64,000 nt of DNA from Micromonospora halotolerans (GTDB lineage Bacteria; Actinomycetota; Actinomycetes; Mycobacteriales; Micromonosporaceae): positions 6,324,001 through 6,388,000 of the forward strand of contig NZ_CP134876.1 in the NCBI RefSeq assembly GCF_032108445.1, written 5' to 3'. Both the position numbers and the translations under genes were made by a program. Below the pieces are notes generated by a model. The model was not told the DNA's origin. It saw only the letters and a program-made list of their open reading frames with translations, and did no database searches. Position 1 is the stretch's first letter; each line of letters begins with the position of its first letter. Of the stretch, positions 9,784 through 18,266 are shown piece by piece.

Positions 9784-10752
9784 ATGCCTCCCACCCGCCT
9801 CGTGACCGCGCGCGACGTCGCCGAAGCCGCCGAACTGATCGGGTCCGCCACCCGCCGCACTCCCCTGCTCGGGCCGGTCGCCGGCCCCGTCGGCCGGTTG
9901 TGGATCAAGCCGGAGAACCAGCAGCGGACCGGGTCGTTCAAGGTACGCGGCGCGCTCAACGCGGTCGCCCGCCTCGCCGGCGCCCGCCACGTCCTCGCCC
10001 AGTCGTCGGGCAACCACGGCCTCGGGGTGGCCTACGCCGCGTCCCGCCACGGCCGGAGCGCCACCGTCGTGCTGCCCGACACGGCACCGGCCCTCAAGCT
10101 GGAGGCCGTGCGGGCGCGGGGCGCGCAGGTAGTGGTCGTACCGCCCGAACTCCGCGAGTCGACCACGGCCGAGTTGCTGGCGAGCACGGGCGCGGCCATG
10201 GTCGGTTCCGCCGACTTCCACGTGATCGCCGGCCACGGCACCGTCGGCGCCGAGATCCTCGCCGATCTCGGGCAGGTCGACACCGTCCTGGTCCCGGTCT
10301 GCAACGGCGGCCTGCTCGCCGGGGTCGCGGTCGCGGTCAAGGCGCTCGCTCCGGGCATCCGGGTCATCGGTGTCGAGCCGGAACTCGCCGGCGACGCCGC
10401 CGAGTCGGTTCGCCGTGGCCGCCTGGTCCGCTGGCCGGTCGCGCGGACCTATCGCACGATCGCCGACGGGCTCCGCGCGCCGGTCCTCGGCGAGCTGGCC
10501 TGGCAGCACATCAGGGTCCTGGTGGACGACATCGTCACGGTCGACGAGGACAGCATCGTCGCAGCCCAGGAGTTCCTGTTCGACCGGTTCGGCGTGGTCG
10601 CCGAGCCGAGCGGCGCGGTGGCGACCGCGGCCCACCTGAGCCGCACCGTGCCACCGGGTGACGCGACGGTCGCAGTCGTCTCCGGCGGGAACGTCGCCGC
10701 GGCACCGGCCGGCCGCGCTCCGGACCGGATGAGGAGAGTAGGTGTCCAATGA
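9784..10752 (+). CDS. PLP-dependent serine/threonine dehydratase-like enzyme (fold type II)
   Basis: This 322-aa protein follows the synthetase after 5 nt. The motif GSFKVRG places the PLP-binding lysine at about residue 53, SSGNHG is the substrate/PLP loop, and the glycine-rich VCNGGLLAG binds the cofactor phosphate. The layout matches threonine/serine ammonia-lyases without a C-terminal ACT regulatory domain. Such enzymes turn Thr or Ser into 2-oxobutyrate or pyruvate, and relatives racemise Ser or Asp. Its place between an NRPS and sbnA points to a role in precursor supply or tailoring, for example making an alpha-keto or dehydro unit, but the substrate cannot be read from the sequence. 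Its stop overlaps the sbnA start (ATG at 10749). Confidence 0.85.
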   Translation: MPPTRLVTARDVAEAAELIGSATRRTPLLGPVAGPVGRLWIKPENQQRTGSFKVRGALNAVARLAGARHVLAQSSGNHGLGVAYAASRHGRSATVVLPDTAPALKLEAVRARGAQVVVVPPELRESTTAELLASTGAAMVGSADFHVIAGHGTVGAEILADLGQVDTVLVPVCNGGLLAGVAVAVKALAPGIRVIGVEPELAGDAAESVRRGRLVRWPVARTYRTIADGLRAPVLGELAWQHIRVLVDDIVTVDEDSIVAAQEFLFDRFGVVAEPSGAVATAAHLSRTVPPGDATVAVVSGGNVAAAPAGRAPDRMRRVGVQ

Positions 10753-11750
10753 GCGCGACTGAGCTCGGCGGGGTGCTCGCGACCATCGGCGGCACACCCC
10801 TGATCGCGCTGGAAAGGATCGGTCCCGCTGCGGGCATCCAAGTGTTCGCGAAGCTGGAGAAGTTCAACCCGGGCGGCAGCGTCAAGGACCGGACCGCCAT
10901 GCACATGCTGCACGGCAAGATCCGGTCCGGTGAACTCGTGCCGGGGCGTTCGGTCGTGGTGGAGTCGACGTCGGGCAACCTCGGTATCGGCCTGGCGCAG
11001 ATATGCGCGTACTTCGGGCTGGATCTGATCTGCGTGGTCGACGCTCGCACCACGGCACAGACGATCGCCCTGCTGCGGGCCTACGGCGCGGTGGTGGAGG
11101 TGATCACCGAGGCGGCCGACGGGGACCTGCTCGGCGCGCGGATCGCCCGGGTCCAGGAACTGGTCGCACGGCTGCCGGACGCCTTCTGGCCCAACCAGTA
11201 CGCCAACCCGCTCAACGCGGCCGCCCACGAACAGACGATGCGCGAGATCGTCGACAGCCTCGACGGCCGAATCGACTACCTGTTCTGCTCGGTCAGCACC
11301 GGCGGGACCCTGCGCGGCTGCGCGCAGCAGATCCGGCAGAACGGGCTCACCACCAAACTCGTCGCGGTCGACGCGGTCGGCAGCGCCATCTTCCACACGC
11401 CGCGGGGCACGCGCCTGCTCCCCGGGCACGGCGCCGCCCGGCGACCGCCGCTGGTGGACACCGCCGGGGTCAGCGAGATCGTGCACGTGACCGACCTGGA
11501 GTGCGTACGCGCCTGCCGGGCGCTCGTGGCCCGGGAGGCGCTCCTGGTCGGCGGTTCCTCCGGGGCGACCGTGTCGGCGCTGGCGAAGCTCCGCCACCGG
11601 ATCCCGGCCGGTTCCCGGTGCGTGCTCCTCTTCCCCGACGACGGCAATCGGTACCTCGACACCATCTATTCCGATTCCTGGGTGCGCGACCACTTCGGCG
11701 ACCTGACCGATCCGGCACCCGAACCCCGCCCGTTGGCAACCACCAGGTGA
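10749..11750 (+). CDS. sbnA: 2,3-diaminopropionate biosynthesis protein SbnA (cysteine synthase fold)
   Basis: This 333-aa fold type II PLP enzyme has GGSVKDR (lysine at about residue 46), STSGNLGIGLA as the substrate loop and CSVSTGGTLRG as the phosphate-binding loop. SbnA-type enzymes join O-phospho-L-serine and L-glutamate into N-(2-amino-2-carboxyethyl)-L-glutamate, which SbnB then oxidises to L-2,3-diaminopropionate (Dap). The residue after the SxSGN core and the long loop near FWPNQYANPLN differ from standard cysteine synthases and fit SbnA. sbnB lies two genes downstream in the same operon, which strongly supports the call. The start overlaps the previous stop, and GGAG of the upstream gene (ATGAGGAGAGTAGG) serves as ribosome binding site. 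Confidence 0.9.
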   Translation: MSATELGGVLATIGGTPLIALERIGPAAGIQVFAKLEKFNPGGSVKDRTAMHMLHGKIRSGELVPGRSVVVESTSGNLGIGLAQICAYFGLDLICVVDARTTAQTIALLRAYGAVVEVITEAADGDLLGARIARVQELVARLPDAFWPNQYANPLNAAAHEQTMREIVDSLDGRIDYLFCSVSTGGTLRGCAQQIRQNGLTTKLVAVDAVGSAIFHTPRGTRLLPGHGAARRPPLVDTAGVSEIVHVTDLECVRACRALVAREALLVGGSSGATVSALAKLRHRIPAGSRCVLLFPDDGNRYLDTIYSDSWVRDHFGDLTDPAPEPRPLATTR

Positions 11751-11760
11751 GGAGCAACTC

Positions 11761-12699
11761 ATGTCCGCAGCGATCCGCCACCTCATCTCCCTGGACGACC
11801 TGACCGACCAGGACCTGCGCGCCATCGTGGGCCGGGCGGGGCACCTGGCCGCGCAGCCGCGGTCGGCGGCGACGTCGCTGCGCGGCGACGTGGTCGGCAT
11901 CTACTTCCGCCGGACCTCGACCCGGACCCGCACCGCGTTCTCCTCCGGAGCACTCCGACTGGGCGCGCAGATCGTCGCGTACGGCCCGGGCGACCTGCAG
12001 ACCAACACCGGTGAGTCGATCGAGGACACCGGGCGGGTGCTGGCCACGATGCTCGACGTGCTGGTCGCACGGACCGCGGACGACCCGGCGCACCTGCGGG
12101 CGATGGCCGCCCAGCAGCGGATGGCGGTGATCAACGCGATGAGCGAGGACGAGCACCCCACCCAGGCGCTCGCCGACCTGACGACCGTGGTCCAGCGGTT
12201 CGGGCGGGTCGACGGGCTGCGCATGCTCTACGTCGGGGAGGGAAACAACTCGGCCGCCGCGCTGGCGCTGGCGCTCAGCCGCTTCCCCGGCGCCGAGTTG
12301 CACCTGCGCACTCCACCCGGGTACGGCCTGACGGCGGATGTGCTGGCCCGGGCCGAGGCGCACGCCGAGCGCTGCGGGGCGCTGGTCGTGGAGAGCCACG
12401 ATCCGGACGACGTGCCGCCGTCCATCGACGTGGTTTACACGACCCGCTGGCAGACGACCGGCACCACCAAGCCGGACCCCGACTGGCGTACGATCTTCGC
12501 GCCGTTTCAGGTGACGGAGAAGCTCTGGGAGAGCAGCCCGGAAGCGGTGTTCATGCACGACCTGCCGGCGCACCGCGGCGAGGAGGTCACCGCCGAGGTG
12601 CTCGACGGCCCGCACAGCATCGCCTTCATCCAGGCGGAGAACAAGCTGTACAGCGCGATGGCGGCCCTGGAGTGGTGCCGCGGCAGGGAGCTTCTGTGA
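11761..12699 (+). CDS. Ornithine carbamoyltransferase-family enzyme with altered acceptor motif
   Basis: This 312-aa protein has an SD (GAGGAG) a few bases before its ATG. The carbamoyl-phosphate site is intact: STRTRT at residues 53-58 and HPTQ at about 132. The C-terminal HDLPAHRGEE (about 266) matches the HCLPAHRGEE of ornithine carbamoyltransferases with Cys changed to Asp. The ornithine-binding SMG motif is absent; the same stretch reads TTRWQTTGTTK. I infer an acceptor other than ornithine. Between sbnA and sbnB the obvious candidate is Dap, free or carrier-bound, giving a ureidoalanine unit. As I recall, the tuberactinomycin clusters also use a carbamoyltransferase homologue for the beta-ureido group. 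An arginine-pathway enzyme is less likely given this operon. Confidence 0.87.
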   Translation: MSAAIRHLISLDDLTDQDLRAIVGRAGHLAAQPRSAATSLRGDVVGIYFRRTSTRTRTAFSSGALRLGAQIVAYGPGDLQTNTGESIEDTGRVLATMLDVLVARTADDPAHLRAMAAQQRMAVINAMSEDEHPTQALADLTTVVQRFGRVDGLRMLYVGEGNNSAAALALALSRFPGAELHLRTPPGYGLTADVLARAEAHAERCGALVVESHDPDDVPPSIDVVYTTRWQTTGTTKPDPDWRTIFAPFQVTEKLWESSPEAVFMHDLPAHRGEEVTAEVLDGPHSIAFIQAENKLYSAMAALEWCRGRELL

Positions 12700-13763
12700 T
12701 CGACGGGCAGCTGTGGTTCGACCAGGCGGACACCGGGCTGACCGGCGCCGGGACGGTCACCGTCCTGTCCCAGGACGACGTGCGGAGCTGCCTGCGGGAG
12801 GTCGATCCCGTCGATGTGGTCCGGGCCACGCTGGTCGACCACGACCGCGGGCGGTGCCTGTTGCCCGCCGAGGCGTACCTGCGCTGGGAGAACTCCCAGG
12901 GCGCGTACACCCGTTCGATCGGCATGCCCGGTGCGGTGCGGTCGACGCGGCCCAGCTACGGCATGAAGATCATCAACGCCAGCGTGTCCAACCCGGCCGT
13001 CGGGCTGGACCGCGCCGGCGGGATCGGTCTCTGCTTCGACGCCGAGACCGCGCGGATCACGACCATCATGGAGGCGGGCCTGCTCAGCGCGGTACGCACC
13101 GCCGCGGTCAGCGCCGTCGGGGTGGACGCCGCGGGCTACTCCAGCGCGGGTTCGCTGACCATCGTGGGCTGCGGCGCCCAGGGCCGGATGCATGCCGCCC
13201 TACTTACCCGTCGGCTGCCCGACCTGCGGGCGGTGTCGTTGTTCGACCGGTCCCCGGAAGCCGCGCACCGCCTAGCCGCCACGCTCGGCCGCGACGGCCT
13301 GCGGGTGACCGTGCACACCGACGCCCGCGACGCGGTGGCGGCGGGTGAGATCGCGATCTTCACCACCACCGTCGACGAGGGTTACGTCGAACCGGACTGG
13401 CTGCGTCCCGGGGCGCTGGTCGTCAACGTCTCCCTCGGCGACCTCACCGACGCGACGTTCCTCGACGCCGCGGCGCTGTACGTAGACGACCTCGACCTGG
13501 TGGCGGAGAACCCGCGCCGCCCGCTCGGCCGCCTGATGGCCGCCGGCCTGGTGGCCCGGCCCGACGACAGCGGCAGCACTGCCCGACGCATCGACGCCAC
13601 GTTGGGCGGCCTGCTCACCGGCCGGTACGCCGCCCTCGGCGTCGCGGCCCCGCACGTCGTGCTCAACCCGTTCGGCATGGGCGTCCTCGACGTCGCCCTC
13701 TACGCCGCCGTTGCCGCACACGCCCGTCGTACCGGCGTCGGGTCCCCCGTCAGTCTCGGTTGA
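12696..13763 (+). CDS. sbnB: 2,3-diaminopropionate biosynthesis protein SbnB (ornithine cyclodeaminase family)
   Basis: The start is GTG 12696, overlapping the previous stop in a GTGA arrangement; the protein has about 355 residues. The fold is ornithine cyclodeaminase/mu-crystallin. It shows a Rossmann motif VGCGAQGRMH at about 157, the central SYGMKIINAS substrate segment, and an EAGLLSAVRTAAVSAV helix. SbnB oxidises N-(2-amino-2-carboxyethyl)-L-glutamate with NAD to give Dap, 2-oxoglutarate and NADH. It is the last gene of the biosynthetic operon: the next 150 bp have no gene and the following intact genes point the other way. A plain ornithine cyclodeaminase is the alternative, but pairing with SbnA makes the Dap role much more likely. 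Confidence 0.9.
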   Translation: MIDGQLWFDQADTGLTGAGTVTVLSQDDVRSCLREVDPVDVVRATLVDHDRGRCLLPAEAYLRWENSQGAYTRSIGMPGAVRSTRPSYGMKIINASVSNPAVGLDRAGGIGLCFDAETARITTIMEAGLLSAVRTAAVSAVGVDAAGYSSAGSLTIVGCGAQGRMHAALLTRRLPDLRAVSLFDRSPEAAHRLAATLGRDGLRVTVHTDARDAVAAGEIAIFTTTVDEGYVEPDWLRPGALVVNVSLGDLTDATFLDAAALYVDDLDLVAENPRRPLGRLMAAGLVARPDDSGSTARRIDATLGGLLTGRYAALGVAAPHVVLNPFGMGVLDVALYAAVAAHARRTGVGSPVSLG

Positions 13764-13907
13764 GGGAGCGCATCGGCCGCAGCGGCCCGGTGCCGGAGCT
13801 ACCCGGCCCGGGGACCGATCCGGGTGGTGCCAACCGGTGCCCGGGTCACCTGCGCCAGGTCCGGATTCAGCCGGGGCGGATTCGAGTAGCCGTCGCAACG
13901 GTGGCGA

Positions 13908-14354
13908 TCAATAGCATGCAAGAGCAGTGTGGAAGACTTCGGTCGGAGTGCGCCAGCCGAGGATCTTGCGGGGCTGGTTGTTGAGACGTCGCTCGACAGC
14001 GCGGAGATCGGCTGCGCCGATCGCCGCGGTCAGTAGCTGCGGAGCCATGGCCTGCAACAGCCGACGGATCATCGCCTCCGACGGGCGCCGGTCGGCAGTC
14101 ATGCCCAGGGCGAGCGCCGTTGCCGCCGGCACGTCGGCGACCCATTCGGCGATCGCGGCGTACGAGCGGTAGCCGGCGACCACGGCACACACGGCTGCGG
14201 TGACCACGACCGTCAGCCGATGCCGTACACCTCGCCTGGCACGTGGATCAGGCAGACCGGCGAGCGCTGCGGGCAGCCCACCAGCGGTTTCGGCAACGGT
14301 CAGAGCCGGTGCGCAGGACAGGGACGAGATCAGCGATGATGGCTGCGCGGGCAT
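13908..14354 (-). pseudogene. Chimeric transposase remnant (ISAs1-like head joined to IS30-like tail)
   Basis: The 148-codon frame has two parts that do not belong together. Residues about 25-85 (GLPDPRARRGVRHRL, then AVVAGYRSYAAIAEWV) look like the N-terminal associated domain of ISAs1-family DDE transposases. The last 30 residues (RLNNQPRKILGWRTPTEVF) are the conserved C-terminal end of IS30-family transposases. No catalytic DDE core is left in either part, so it cannot be active. It sits just past the NRPS operon and marks the start of the eroded region. Confidence 0.7.
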
Positions 14355-14470
14355 GACTCACTTCGGGCGATCAGCATGGCGTAGAGAACCTTGATGATCT
14401 TCTGAGACCCTCGCCCTCCCCAACGGTCGTCACCTCCACGAGGACTCCGCCAGCCCCTCCAACGATCACA

Positions 14471-14575
14471 TCATTCGGAGATCTCGAAGTCTCTGGCGAT
14501 CTGCGCGATCGTCACGCCCGGCTCGCGATGGCGGGCCACGCGCACGACGCCCTCGCGGAACTCCTTGGGACGGGA
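14471..14575 (-). pseudogene. IS3-family OrfA (helix-turn-helix) remnant
   Basis: Read on the minus strand, the stretch translates to RPKEFREGVVRVARHREPG and then VTIAQIARDFEISE before a TGA at 14471-14473. This is the start of the IS3-type OrfA helix-turn-helix. The remainder of OrfA and all of OrfB are missing, and no in-frame ATG is present. Confidence 0.6.
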
Positions 14576-14767
14576 GACATCCTCTCAGCAGCGCCACACA
14601 GCGCCACAAGTCAGGTGTCACCTATCCGTGCAGCAGACGCGGCCGGCGCCGGTGACCGTGCGTGGACAAGTCGGCTCAAAGGCACGAAGCCAGTCAGACC
14701 AAGGGTCACACGCACGGCCACCAGACCACAGCCCAACACAATCAGGCTGCGACAGCGATCCTCACAG

Positions 14768-15370
14768 TCAGCCCAGGATCGCTCGGATGACCGCGGTGTC
14801 CCCGTCCAGTTCCAGCAGGTGTACGACGTACCCTCCCGGTTCGGGCTCGCCTCCGGGTTGGTCGCATCCGACTCGCCCGCCGCCGTCGGCGTGTACCGCC
14901 ACAGTGCACCCGGGCCCTGCCATGAACCCGCCACCGCCGCCCCTGCCATTGGCGTCGGTCAGTCGCACACTGACACCGCCATCCTCCATGTAGGCCGACA
15001 CCGTCCACCTGGCGAGTGGGAATTTGACCGAACCGGAGAAGGACACTTTGCAGTCGCCGTCGGCACATTCCGTGTACTTGGTGCCGCCCCCGCTCGGCGC
15101 CTCCGTCTTCTGTGCCGCTTTGGGCTCCTGTGCCGCTTCGGCCTCCCGTGACTCGTCTGCGGTGGGGGAGGAAGATGCGGAAGGTTCGGCGTCACGTGGA
15201 CTTGGGGGGGAAGCAGCGCGGGAGGCGGTCGCGGTAGCGGCGGTGTCAGGGCTCGACCACGTGGCATCGGAGGACGATTCCGCCTTGGAGCCGCAGCCGG
15301 CTACGGCCAAGACCAGCAGTAGCGCCCCGATCGCTGCGTGTTTGGTGGAGGAAAGTCGGCAATGCAGCAT
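14768..15370 (-). CDS. Putative secreted lipoprotein, function unknown
   Basis: This 200-aa protein has a signal peptide ending in a lipobox (VLAVAGC, Cys at about residue 26). A Ser/Thr/Ala/Glu-rich low-complexity linker runs to about residue 95. A small C-terminal domain of about 100 residues carries two Cys in a TECADGDCKVSFSG segment and two more in GPGC and VGCDQPG, probably paired as disulfides outside the membrane. Glycine-rich GRGGGGGF lies in the middle. I do not recognise a family. The start is 9 nt after the stop of the frameshifted membrane gene upstream, so the two were probably one operon. Confidence 0.7.
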   Translation of the reverse strand: MLHCRLSSTKHAAIGALLLVLAVAGCGSKAESSSDATWSSPDTAATATASRAASPPSPRDAEPSASSSPTADESREAEAAQEPKAAQKTEAPSGGGTKYTECADGDCKVSFSGSVKFPLARWTVSAYMEDGGVSVRLTDANGRGGGGGFMAGPGCTVAVHADGGGRVGCDQPGGEPEPGGYVVHLLELDGDTAVIRAILG

Positions 15371-15379
15371 GCGCGGAGT

Positions 15380-16065
15380 CTAGTGGTCCGACTTTGCCGG
15401 AGCCCTGGGCACCAGCCCAAGCGGGTAGAGCGGGCTCCGATCGTCGGTGTAGGCCTCGGTATATGCCTCGTTACCGTAGGCGTACGCGGTTATCGATTCA
15501 TCGGTCATCGAGGCGGTGCGCTCGGAGTCTCGTACTTCGCCAGGGCCGACGAGCAGCTTGCCGGGCACAGTTTCACCGTCGATGAACCAGGTCACACCAT
15601 CGCAGGTTGCGTTGTATACCTTGGACCTGACATTCGAATTCTCCCAGCAGCTTTCGCCAAGGGTGACCGCAACCTCGGTGCCATAGTGCTGGGCGAGTTG
15701 GTAGGTGCCCCGGTTGGTGGCGCCGGCGATGGCCAGTCCAAATAGAACCACATTGACGCTGATGGCCGAGGTGGCGATGGTCGCGGTCCGGTTCGTCGGC
15801 CTGCCATCGCTGCAGAAGTCGGATACGACCACCAATGGGGGGCCACCGCTACCAGAGCCGCGCCGATAAGGGCGGCGACCAGCCGCGTAGATTCCACGAA
15901 GAGCATTCCGATGACGACGAGTGCCGCCAACACCGTGGCAACGACTACGATCCCACCTTGAGCGATTCCTTCAGAAGCGGTTGGTTCTCCGGATGTCCCG
16001 GTCTGTCGGGCGCCCGGATTTTTATCCTGCTGAGCCGACCTCGACACGTCGTGGTGCTCCGTCAT
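15380..16065 (-). pseudogene. Small membrane protein gene, apparently frameshifted
   Basis: Two minus-strand frames read as one gene split in the middle. The first starts at ATG 16065 behind a GAGG ribosome site, has a hydrophilic head, and two hydrophobic stretches (GGIVVVATVLAALVVIGMLF and VAALIGAALVAV). It then degenerates into Pro/Ser-rich shadow sequence. The second frame begins at TTG 15835 and continues with a third hydrophobic helix (VNVVLFGLAIAGA) and an extracytoplasmic tail with paired Cys. The switch coincides with six G at 15837-15842; one extra base there joins the frames. It could be a real mutation or a sequencing error. If the second frame is translated alone, it is a 151-aa one-helix protein. 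Function unknown. Confidence 0.6.
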
Positions 16066-16333
16066 CTCGTGCCTCGGAGATATGTCAGTCCGATGCGCCC
16101 GCAGCGACGCAAAATGAGGTTCTGTGGGAGCGGCCCGCACGAGTCAACTTGCTCATCTATTCGGGCACCTACCGACTCGTCTCCAGGTTCAAGCCCGGCG
16201 AAATGCATCTCGCGTTACCACCACTGCGTGGCGGATGCTGTCGGACTCGAACTGAAGCCAGCACAACGCTGGGCTCTGACTAGCTGGAAAGAGAGGAGAC
16301 CGTGGGGCGGCCGTCAATCTGTTGACGTTGCCT

Positions 16334-16831
16334 TTAAGAGTGATGTTCAGCGAGTTGCTTTAGGTTCATTAACTGTCGTCGGGCCATGATTAAATCACCA
16401 ACGGATAGCCCGAGGGCGACACAACGGGTGGACCGCATGACGACCTTGAGCAGCAACCGCGTGGTGTCGTCCTCCATAGGCACGAGGACGTAGGACATGA
16501 AGGCTCCCATGATGGTGCCCGTCAGTTGTTTCCCACGATCGACCGAGACGATCCGACCCAGCTCCCGCCCGCCAGCAGTAGTGAACCTGTCTCCAACCTG
16601 AGGCTCGGGAAGGTCGACCAGCTTTCGAGGTGAGCGGCGGCCAAGGTTGTCAATCCAGTCGTAGGCGTAAGGGGCGAGCCTCACTTGTGCAACCCAGGGC
16701 CACACCGCTTCGGCAGGCGCCTTCACATGCACGGCCCGCCACGCCCGCAGCTCGGGTGAGACGACGAACTCGTCACACGGATAGGAGCGCAAGATCTCGC
16801 AGTCAGTCACACCCCACCGGTCGCCGATCAT
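16334..16831 (-). CDS. SRPBCC-family protein
   Basis: The fold is recognisable from WRAVHVKAPAEAVWPWVAQ followed by DWIDNLGRRS and a GDRF turn. It is the helix-grip (polyketide cyclase/START-like) arrangement common in actinobacteria, which binds hydrophobic ligands in a cavity; its ligand is unknown. I chose ATG 16831 because GGAGG lies 8 nt upstream. A longer frame from ATG 16954 adds 41 residues without a clear ribosome site or family similarity. The gene stands alone: downstream is the converging decay zone and upstream is about 800 bp without an intact gene. Confidence 0.7.
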   Translation of the reverse strand: MIGDRWGVTDCEILRSYPCDEFVVSPELRAWRAVHVKAPAEAVWPWVAQVRLAPYAYDWIDNLGRRSPRKLVDLPEPQVGDRFTTAGGRELGRIVSVDRGKQLTGTIMGAFMSYVLVPMEDDTTRLLLKVVMRSTRCVALGLSVGDLIMARRQLMNLKQLAEHHS

Positions 16832-16954
16832 GTACCCATCCTCCACAAGACTTGCGCCACCACTCAACCGACTGGCGATGTCTTGGGATTCGGGTCGTGC
16901 GCTAGGAGCGACACGAATCGATCCCCAAGTCGGGCTGCGCGTTCTCGATGTCAT

Positions 16955-17756
16955 CCCGATCGGCTGACAGGCACCCTAGCTGGACTGATTGGGCCGGGCT
17001 GTCCACCGGGTCCATCCGATGCCGGGAACGCGATCACGGACCGGCCTCATGGACGGTCACAACCAAGCTCCCGTCAACCTTCGTCACGATCAAACCTGCC
17101 GACGACGACCCGGCCTGGTACGCCTCGATCTCACTGCTCCACGAGGACCGCTACGAAGTCGAACGCCGTGACGCCCATCAGCGCTTCCAGACCTCGCCAT
17201 CGAGACCGACCGCGGCACATCGCTAAGGACCTCACCATCTGGCCGCCACTACCCCAACCGGCCAGGCTGAACCTCAGTTCCGCAGTTCCGAAGCAGGCCC
17301 CAACCCTGGTCCTGGCCCTTCCTGACGTGACGGGTGCGCAGTCGAGCCCTGGTGATTCAGGCACCGCCGGCGTCGGCGGCGCCCGTGCCGGCGTCACCCG
17401 TCCGGGCGACGAATCCGGGAAGCTCGGACGTCCCGCGACCCCGTGAAGGACACCGTAGCCGCCTCGATCCCGGTCACTCCGGACGGTTCAGCGCAGCAGG
17501 ACCGGTCCGCGTCGATGCGGGTGCGGAACAGGGCGTACGGCTTGCGCCGCAGGTCCTGTCCCCGCTGGAGAAGCTCGGCGCGGCCGACGGGCCGCCGGCT
17601 CAGGCCGGGAGTACGGCCCCTTGGCCAACAGATGTGCCAGGTACGCGATCTTCGCCGTCAGGGTCGTGGCGCTGCCGACGTGCCCCTAACCGGGTCCTCG
17701 TCGCCCCGTTCGTGTCGAGCCGACCGGCGACACGACCCCGCGCACCGATCATCGGG
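16955..17756. other. No intact gene seen
   Basis: About 800 bp in which the open frames on both strands are short and read like shadow translation. One plus-strand frame near 16948-17226 contains a plausible stretch (ASISLLHEDRYEVERRDAH), but it has no ribosome site or family I recognise. The segment leads directly into the broken TMEM175 copy. Confidence 0.5.
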
Positions 17757-18170
17757 CGGGCTCGCCGTGCTCGACCTGCGCACCCTGGAGGTACCGCCGG
17801 GTGGGCTGCTGCACGCGCTGCTATCCGCCGGCCGGTCTACTTGGCTTACGTCACGTCGTACCTGTACGCCGCCGTGAGCTGGCAGCAATCTCACCGGATC
17901 CGCTGCACTGACGGCGGGCTGCACTGGGCGAGCCTGGGGCGTGTTGTTCAGCGTGGCCCTGCTGCCGTTCGCCACCGCGGTGGTCTCCCGGGCGGTGGAG
18001 GTGGGCGACCGTTTCGACGACGGCGTCCCGGTGGCGCTGTTGGGCTGGTAGAGGTGGTCATGGTCCTCTTGACGGCCTGGCTCTGGCGCTACCACTACCT
18101 GTGGCACGGGGAGTTGCTGCAACGGCACGTCGCGTCCCGGTCCTTAGCCGTCGAGCGACCTCGGTGCCGA
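17757..18170 (+). pseudogene. Decayed TMEM175-type (DUF1211) potassium channel
   Basis: Pieces of a TMEM175-like protein appear in order but in different plus-strand frames: LAVLDLRTLEVPPGGLL, then VYLAYVTSYLYAAVSWQQSH, then VLFSVALLPFATAVVSRAVE ending in a TAG, then VVMVLLTAWLWRYHYLW. They line up with LVLDLRVPDVPPGRLL, YVAYLASYSYVAVVWLNH, VLFTTALLPFPTIVVSHAL and CATWLAFYHYLARH in the intact copy at 24748-25431. The N-terminal start is missing, and at least two frameshifts separate the pieces. Confidence 0.7.
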
Positions 18171-18266
18171 CACCGAGAGGGAAGCACCATGACGGTCGGA
18201 GAGCTCACGACGGCGCGGTTGGTGCCGATGGACGGCGACGAGCCTGGCTACCGGTGAGGAGCAGCG

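Noticed and set aside
11761..12699. Reading the OTC homologue as arginine biosynthesis argF
   Set aside because: The ornithine SMG motif is missing and the gene sits between sbnA and sbnB with start/stop overlap, not with arg genes.
18189..18257. 22-codon frame before the 18267 gene
   Set aside because: Could be a leader peptide, but it lies at the edge of a pseudogene and nothing beyond position supports translation.
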